Assembly (NCBI GenBank): GCA_039105265.1
Contig: JAPFFF010000022.1
Span: 1,736,001-1,800,000, forward strand
DNA length: 64,000 nucleotides
Source: Tritrichomonas musculus
Taxonomy: Eukaryota; Parabasalia; Tritrichomonadida; Tritrichomonadidae
Reading direction: 5' to 3'
Shown: piece by piece, positions 60,094-64,000 of the stretch
Numbering within the stretch: position 1 is the first letter of the stretch
Layout: each line of letters opens with the position of its first letter
Program-made: the position numbers and the translations under genes
Notes under the pieces: generated by a model
Databases searched by the model: none
What the model was told of the DNA's origin: nothing
What the model saw: the letters and a program-made list of their open reading frames with translations, nothing else

Positions 60094-62649
60094 TCATGCT
60101 TCTTCTTGAAATATATCAATATCGTATCTGTTTACATTACTTAATTGGTCTTTCTTCTGTGCATTTAGTTTTTCCTTATATTCGAGATATCCACATTGCT
60201 GACCATAGATTTTATCAATCAAGTTATTGATTATTCGATTATATTCTTCTTTATTTTCTCTTATCTCTTCTGTTGGTATTTCAGCAGCTAATTGAGTCTT
60301 TTCAGCCAGTTTTTGGGGTCTCTGCTTGTCATTCATACTGACATTTACTAAGTATGATAGTATCAATGATTCCATTGATTGAATGAAAGCGATTGGCATT
60401 CCTTCCCAAGCACTTCTATTAGGATTGAATTCACCGCTTTCAAAGTTAATGACCTTTGACAAATTATTGATGAATGTTGTCATTCGCTTACCAATCATTT
60501 GATTGTACTTTGATTTGTTGATTTTCTTCCATGCCAACCATTGAATGTAATTCATTGGCTGACCACCTTTTTCAATCTCTTTCTTGACATTGTTATCAAA
60601 GTATATACAAAACAGTACATTTGATACTGAAAGGTACGAAATGATTCTTGTTAATGGTTTGAATTGTGGGAATAATTGCCAGAAGACTTTCCAAACCTTT
60701 GCGAAATAACTTGACCAATATGATGAAGGACTTAATCGTTTGCTGACTTTTGGCTTACCCAAACCGAGTTCATTGTGATAGAATTCTGTATATTTCTGGA
60801 TGGTTTCATTTGGATTAATAATATATTCACCTTTCTCCCAATCTACGGAATCCTTTGATTTATTGAATTGTTCATTGAGCCAAACATTGAACGGTTTAGC
60901 TTTCCTTTCTTCTGCTGATTTGACAACTGTCTTCCATACTTTCTTATAAGGAGAAGCAAATACAATTTTATATCCGTTTATGATTTGTGGCACTCCTTTC
61001 TTATCAACTAATACAATATCATCAATCTTATCTCCGTTCAGGTCTGTTATTGCTTCACCATTTGGGTCCATAGCGTTTGTAGGAAGTAAGCGATATTTTG
61101 GCTTTCCGTCTTGGTCAAGATGTGTATGACAGTATATTGTTGCTTGGTCTCTGGTTGAGGCAGCAGGAATGTATTTGATTCTGTAATTACCATTAATGAT
61201 TAAATCAAGGAAGTTTTGTTTATAGTATGTTGAACTCTTGGCGGGTGATTGAATGTTAAGGTTTGTGAAATCTCTATCAATGTTTTCAAGAACGGTTGGG
61301 GCATCTCTGTCCTCGCGTTTGCCTCTTACTGTTGCTGCTTTAGCTTTTTTAATTAAAGCATTAATTTCATCATCAGATATTTTTTGTGCAAATGGATTTC
61401 CAGGTTTAAATATTTTTTGATTAAATTCAACTTTATCACCATCAATGAACTTGCCATGCTTCTTTGGTTTATTTGCTTGTTGAGCGTATTCAGTGAATGT
61501 TTGATTGAGGTCATCACCATCTTCTCTATCGAAAACAAATGACTGCGAAAAATCGTCTGCGTCTGTCATGACTCTTTTAGATGCTGAAAAATTATTAACA
61601 ACATCATTTGGTTTCACAAATGGGATTGGTTTCATTGATGGTGGTTTGATTGGTTGTATGACATCAGAGCCTTTGATAGGTTTTTTATTAATGATTGTGT
61701 CAAACACTCTGAAGAATGATGATAAACCTGTAATTGATTTTTGTTCATTGGTTATATCAATGTTTCTCTTCATCTTGTCTCTAATAGTTTCAAGTGTTTG
61801 ATGTAATGCATCAACGTTTTCCTTTGCTTGTTCATCAAGTTTGTTTTGTGGTTTCTTTGCTGCTTCATAACATCTTGGTAGTACATTGAGCCATGGTTGA
61901 TTATAGCCTAATTGCTTGAGCAATTCAATGTCATCATCTACCAAATCATAAGGAGACAGCAACAAGGCTGATAGGTTATCTTCTTCTTCTTCTAGTTCTG
62001 GGAAGTTGAATGATATTGATGGTAGGGAATCATCTTGCTCCAAAAAACTTGTATTCATTAATTCATCAGAATCACTCGGAGTTATGCGTTTTCTTCTTGG
62101 TGTTCTTCGTTTATTGCTGTCAGGTGTTGGTTCATGTATGCTTGTTCTCTTTCTTCTTCCTTTGGTGGCTTGTGGTGTTTGACTCTTTCTCGGTGGTTTG
62201 ATGGGTGATGAACGAAAACCATCAGAGCTATAATTTAAATCATCGTTGACAACAATATTGAAGTAATTGATAATTGTATCAAGACTTTTTTTATCTGTTG
62301 TGTACTCTTTTAAACTAAGGAATCGATTGCCTTTACTTTTAATACCTGCATTGATTTTGTTCATCAATGAAACAAATCGACGAAACTTGACTTTCATTTC
62401 ACGAATCTTTCCCACACTTCTTCCTGTATATTCATTGTTTTGTATTTGATACAACAAATTAATTAAATCATTGGGGTGTTCTAGTTTGTATGTACTGAGA
62501 AACGTGTTCTTAAAATAATCTATCGGGTCCTCTAGTTCTTCATCATCATCAGGTTTAGATACCTCACTATCAAATATAGTTTCATCATCAATATTACTCA
62601 AATCTAATTCAAAGCTATCAGATGAATTATTTTTATCTTGTTTTGACAT
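60094..62649 (-). CDS. Large D-N-G-D calcium-loop-like protein (Element E)
   Basis: 851 residues, looks whole. The N-terminal 450 residues are acidic and disordered-looking, with basic patches (RKRTSIHEPTPDSNKRRTPR). From about 480 come LDLIINGNYRIKYIPAASTR, the loop DLNGDKIDDIVLVDKKGVPQ, NGYKIVFASPYKKVWKTV, then an aromatic-rich helical domain (WSSYFAKVWKVFWQLFPQFK, LSVSNVLFCIYFDNN, WLAWKKINKSKYNQMIGKRM). Homologues: Element C 36397-38118 and the shorter Element A protein 10036-11145. Conservation in three elements argues for a core role, perhaps minor capsid, vertex or packaging; no family can be named. Confidence 0.68.
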   Translation of the reverse strand: MSKQDKNNSSDSFELDLSNIDDETIFDSEVSKPDDDEELEDPIDYFKNTFLSTYKLEHPNDLINLLYQIQNNEYTGRSVGKIREMKVKFRRFVSLMNKINAGIKSKGNRFLSLKEYTTDKKSLDTIINYFNIVVNDDLNYSSDGFRSSPIKPPRKSQTPQATKGRRKRTSIHEPTPDSNKRRTPRRKRITPSDSDELMNTSFLEQDDSLPSISFNFPELEEEEDNLSALLLSPYDLVDDDIELLKQLGYNQPWLNVLPRCYEAAKKPQNKLDEQAKENVDALHQTLETIRDKMKRNIDITNEQKSITGLSSFFRVFDTIINKKPIKGSDVIQPIKPPSMKPIPFVKPNDVVNNFSASKRVMTDADDFSQSFVFDREDGDDLNQTFTEYAQQANKPKKHGKFIDGDKVEFNQKIFKPGNPFAQKISDDEINALIKKAKAATVRGKREDRDAPTVLENIDRDFTNLNIQSPAKSSTYYKQNFLDLIINGNYRIKYIPAASTRDQATIYCHTHLDQDGKPKYRLLPTNAMDPNGEAITDLNGDKIDDIVLVDKKGVPQIINGYKIVFASPYKKVWKTVVKSAEERKAKPFNVWLNEQFNKSKDSVDWEKGEYIINPNETIQKYTEFYHNELGLGKPKVSKRLSPSSYWSSYFAKVWKVFWQLFPQFKPLTRIISYLSVSNVLFCIYFDNNVKKEIEKGGQPMNYIQWLAWKKINKSKYNQMIGKRMTTFINNLSKVINFESGEFNPNRSAWEGMPIAFIQSMESLILSYLVNVSMNDKQRPQKLAEKTQLAAEIPTEEIRENKEEYNRIINNLIDKIYGQQCGYLEYKEKLNAQKKDQLSNVNRYDIDIFQEEA

Positions 62650-62671
62650 TGTTTAGTTTCTAATAAATTGA

Positions 62672-64000
62672 ATGTTTACGATTGAGCAGAGCGGACACAT
62701 AACAAAAACAAATACCATTGACGGATTGATTAACGAATACATTAAAAGATATGTCGATAATTATGTTATCAAAGGTGATTCATCGAACGGAAACGTAGGA
62801 GGTTCAAACGGTCATGGAATCACTGAGGAACAATTGAATGAAGCTGTTAACGGATTGCGTGATTATGTTATCAACAATTACGCTTTATCAACTGATATAC
62901 CCGAACCAATTGATTTAACGAATTATGCATTGAAGACGGATATACCAGAAGTACTCAAAAATAGTGAGTTACAATTGAACATAAAAGAACTATTACCAGA
63001 CGAAATGTTTCAGAAATTGATGGCTGAAGATGTTAAACCATTATCAGCTCAAGCATCAATGTGTTTAACAAGTATAGCAGCTAATGAAGGTCTTCAATCG
63101 GCTTTGGATGTTTGTGCCGAACGATATGTTCCAAAAGATGATTTGAAGAATTACATCACGAGAGATAATTTGAATGTATCAACTGAATACACAATTGAAA
63201 TCAAGACATATATGTTTCCTAATATAGGTCCAGTACCAGAAGAATATGAAGAAAACGGAATGGATACATCTCACGTTTTACCGTTCAAAGAAGGAACACA
63301 TTTGGTTGGTTATAAATTTGACAATAGTGGTAATATATTCCATTTTGATATCAGATTCAAGACAAATGAATTATATGCTGATGATGAATATAACGTTAAA
63401 CAACATGAAGCTGAAGGATTTGAAAGTGAAGGTGAGTATTTTGAATTAGTGTGGGATGAGGTTAGTGGAGCAATTTATGATAAATATCAATACCTTCCAA
63501 TAACAATAACATTAGCAGAAACAGAAGAAAGATTAGCATTGAAGAGTGATATCCCTGAACCAGTTGACTTGACACCGTATTATACTAGTGCACAAGCTGA
63601 TGAGAAGTTTGTTGATGAGGATGAATTGGCTTATGAATTGGATAAGTATGAAACGAAAACAGTTGCAGAAGGAAAATATGCTTTGAAAAGTGAGATTCCA
63701 GAGATTATTGAGGGTCAAACAACAATTCAATTCGAAATCGTCAATAATACAATTCCTGATTTGGATTACAACACATATCATGAACTGATTGAGCAATACG
63801 GGTTGGATATTGTTTCATCAAACAGTTTTTATACGGGTCATTATGTTCATGTAGACTATTCGTACAATGACGATGATGACGAACAACCCTCTCAGATAAT
63901 GCGTATCGAAGGAAGTGATTCAAGTATTTGGTTTTTGTATGACAGCCATGAATTAATCAATCCAGGAACTGGCGATACACCAGAAGTTTTATCGTGTTCA
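62672..64000 (+). CDS. Fibre-like repeat protein, 5' part (Element E, runs off window)
   Basis: 443 codons open to the window edge, starting MFTIEQSGHITKTNTIDGLI as in Element C. Shaft modules YALSTDIPEPIDLTNYALKT and LKSDIPEPVDLTPYYTSAQA, a unique insert (STEYTIEIKTYMFPNIGPVP), then the shared block IEGQTTIQFEIVNNTIPDLD, then YNTYHELIEQYGLDIVSSNS, nearly the same as in C and D. It faces away from the D-N-G-D gene across 22 bases. Likely attachment fibre. Confidence 0.7.
   Translation, partial: MFTIEQSGHITKTNTIDGLINEYIKRYVDNYVIKGDSSNGNVGGSNGHGITEEQLNEAVNGLRDYVINNYALSTDIPEPIDLTNYALKTDIPEVLKNSELQLNIKELLPDEMFQKLMAEDVKPLSAQASMCLTSIAANEGLQSALDVCAERYVPKDDLKNYITRDNLNVSTEYTIEIKTYMFPNIGPVPEEYEENGMDTSHVLPFKEGTHLVGYKFDNSGNIFHFDIRFKTNELYADDEYNVKQHEAEGFESEGEYFELVWDEVSGAIYDKYQYLPITITLAETEERLALKSDIPEPVDLTPYYTSAQADEKFVDEDELAYELDKYETKTVAEGKYALKSEIPEIIEGQTTIQFEIVNNTIPDLDYNTYHELIEQYGLDIVSSNSFYTGHYVHVDYSYNDDDDEQPSQIMRIEGSDSSIWFLYDSHELINPGTGDTPEVLSCS

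Larger units (their letters stand above)
54049..64000. mobile_element. Element E: Polinton-type element, left part to window edge
   Basis: A contiguous set of intact virion-type genes with an integrase, running past the right edge. The order MCP, integrase, D-N-G-D protein (minus), fibre (plus) is the same as the remnant order in Element C, so C and E share a backbone. AGTAGT at 54049 preceded by TTGTTT is a candidate left terminus, but no partner end can be seen. No polymerase, helicase or ATPase gene is visible in this part. All genes listed look whole; no break seen. Confidence 0.7.

Noticed and set aside
1-64000. Bacterial or phage genome origin
   Set aside because: Fibre-like and HNH genes look phage-like, but AT-rich spacers, Polinton termini with 6-bp duplications, a STELLO gene and lack of ribosome-binding-site-led operons point to a eukaryote.

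Overview
The window looks like a parabasalid-type protist genome (Trichomonas or Tritrichomonas relatives are the best guess, moderate confidence). Reasons: very AT-rich intergenic DNA, intronless host genes, Inr-like TCA(Y)(W) boxes just upstream of start codons, a STELLO/DUF288 membrane glycosyltransferase gene, and above all a dense pile-up of Polinton/Maverick-type virus-like elements, for which trichomonads are known. No rRNA, tRNA, CRISPR array or bacterial operon structure was seen.

Layout. 1-12142: Element A, a GC-rich Polinton whose left end lies outside the window. It has a family B DNA polymerase with an embedded HNH domain and an apparent C-terminal archaeo-eukaryotic primase domain, then integrase, small virion-type proteins, a partial major capsid protein (MCP), a packaging ATPase, a protein with a D-N-D calcium-loop-like motif, and 229-bp subterminal repeats ending in ACTACT. 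12143-18194: decayed Element B (integrase, a tandem family of coiled-coil genes, an SF3 helicase remnant, a 123-bp minisatellite ORF, the polymerase N-terminus and a terminal inverted repeat). 18195-27160: host-type DNA with one clear host gene (STELLO-like, 22372-23625), a hypothetical gene, a transposase-like relic and two TA-flanked DNA transposons or MITEs. 27160-53158: Element D, an AT-rich relative of A with a different polymerase type. Its polymerase gene is split by a CACT-ended DNA transposon (29384-41636), which is itself split by Element C (30306-41311, 6-bp target duplication CTTGAT, about 267-bp inverted repeats). 53159-54048: a GC-rich fragment of another Polinton (F). 54049-64000: Element E, the best-preserved virion-gene set here (MCP of 650 aa, HNH endonuclease, integrase, small structural proteins, an 851-aa D-N-G-D protein, fibre), running off the right edge.

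How the parts fit: polymerase, primase and SF3 helicase would replicate the element; the integrase would insert it, giving 6-bp duplications; MCP, amphipathic cement-like peptides, fibre-like proteins and the ATPase would build and fill a virion. By eye the elements are mosaics. A and D share a backbone but carry different polymerases. A and C share the HNH-bearing polymerase but have different backbones. A fibre module is nearly the same in C, D and E. All of these copies are treated as fossils; several genes are broken and only overall break counts are given.

Limits: all family calls come from reading motifs, no search was run, and boundaries marked approximate are estimates.
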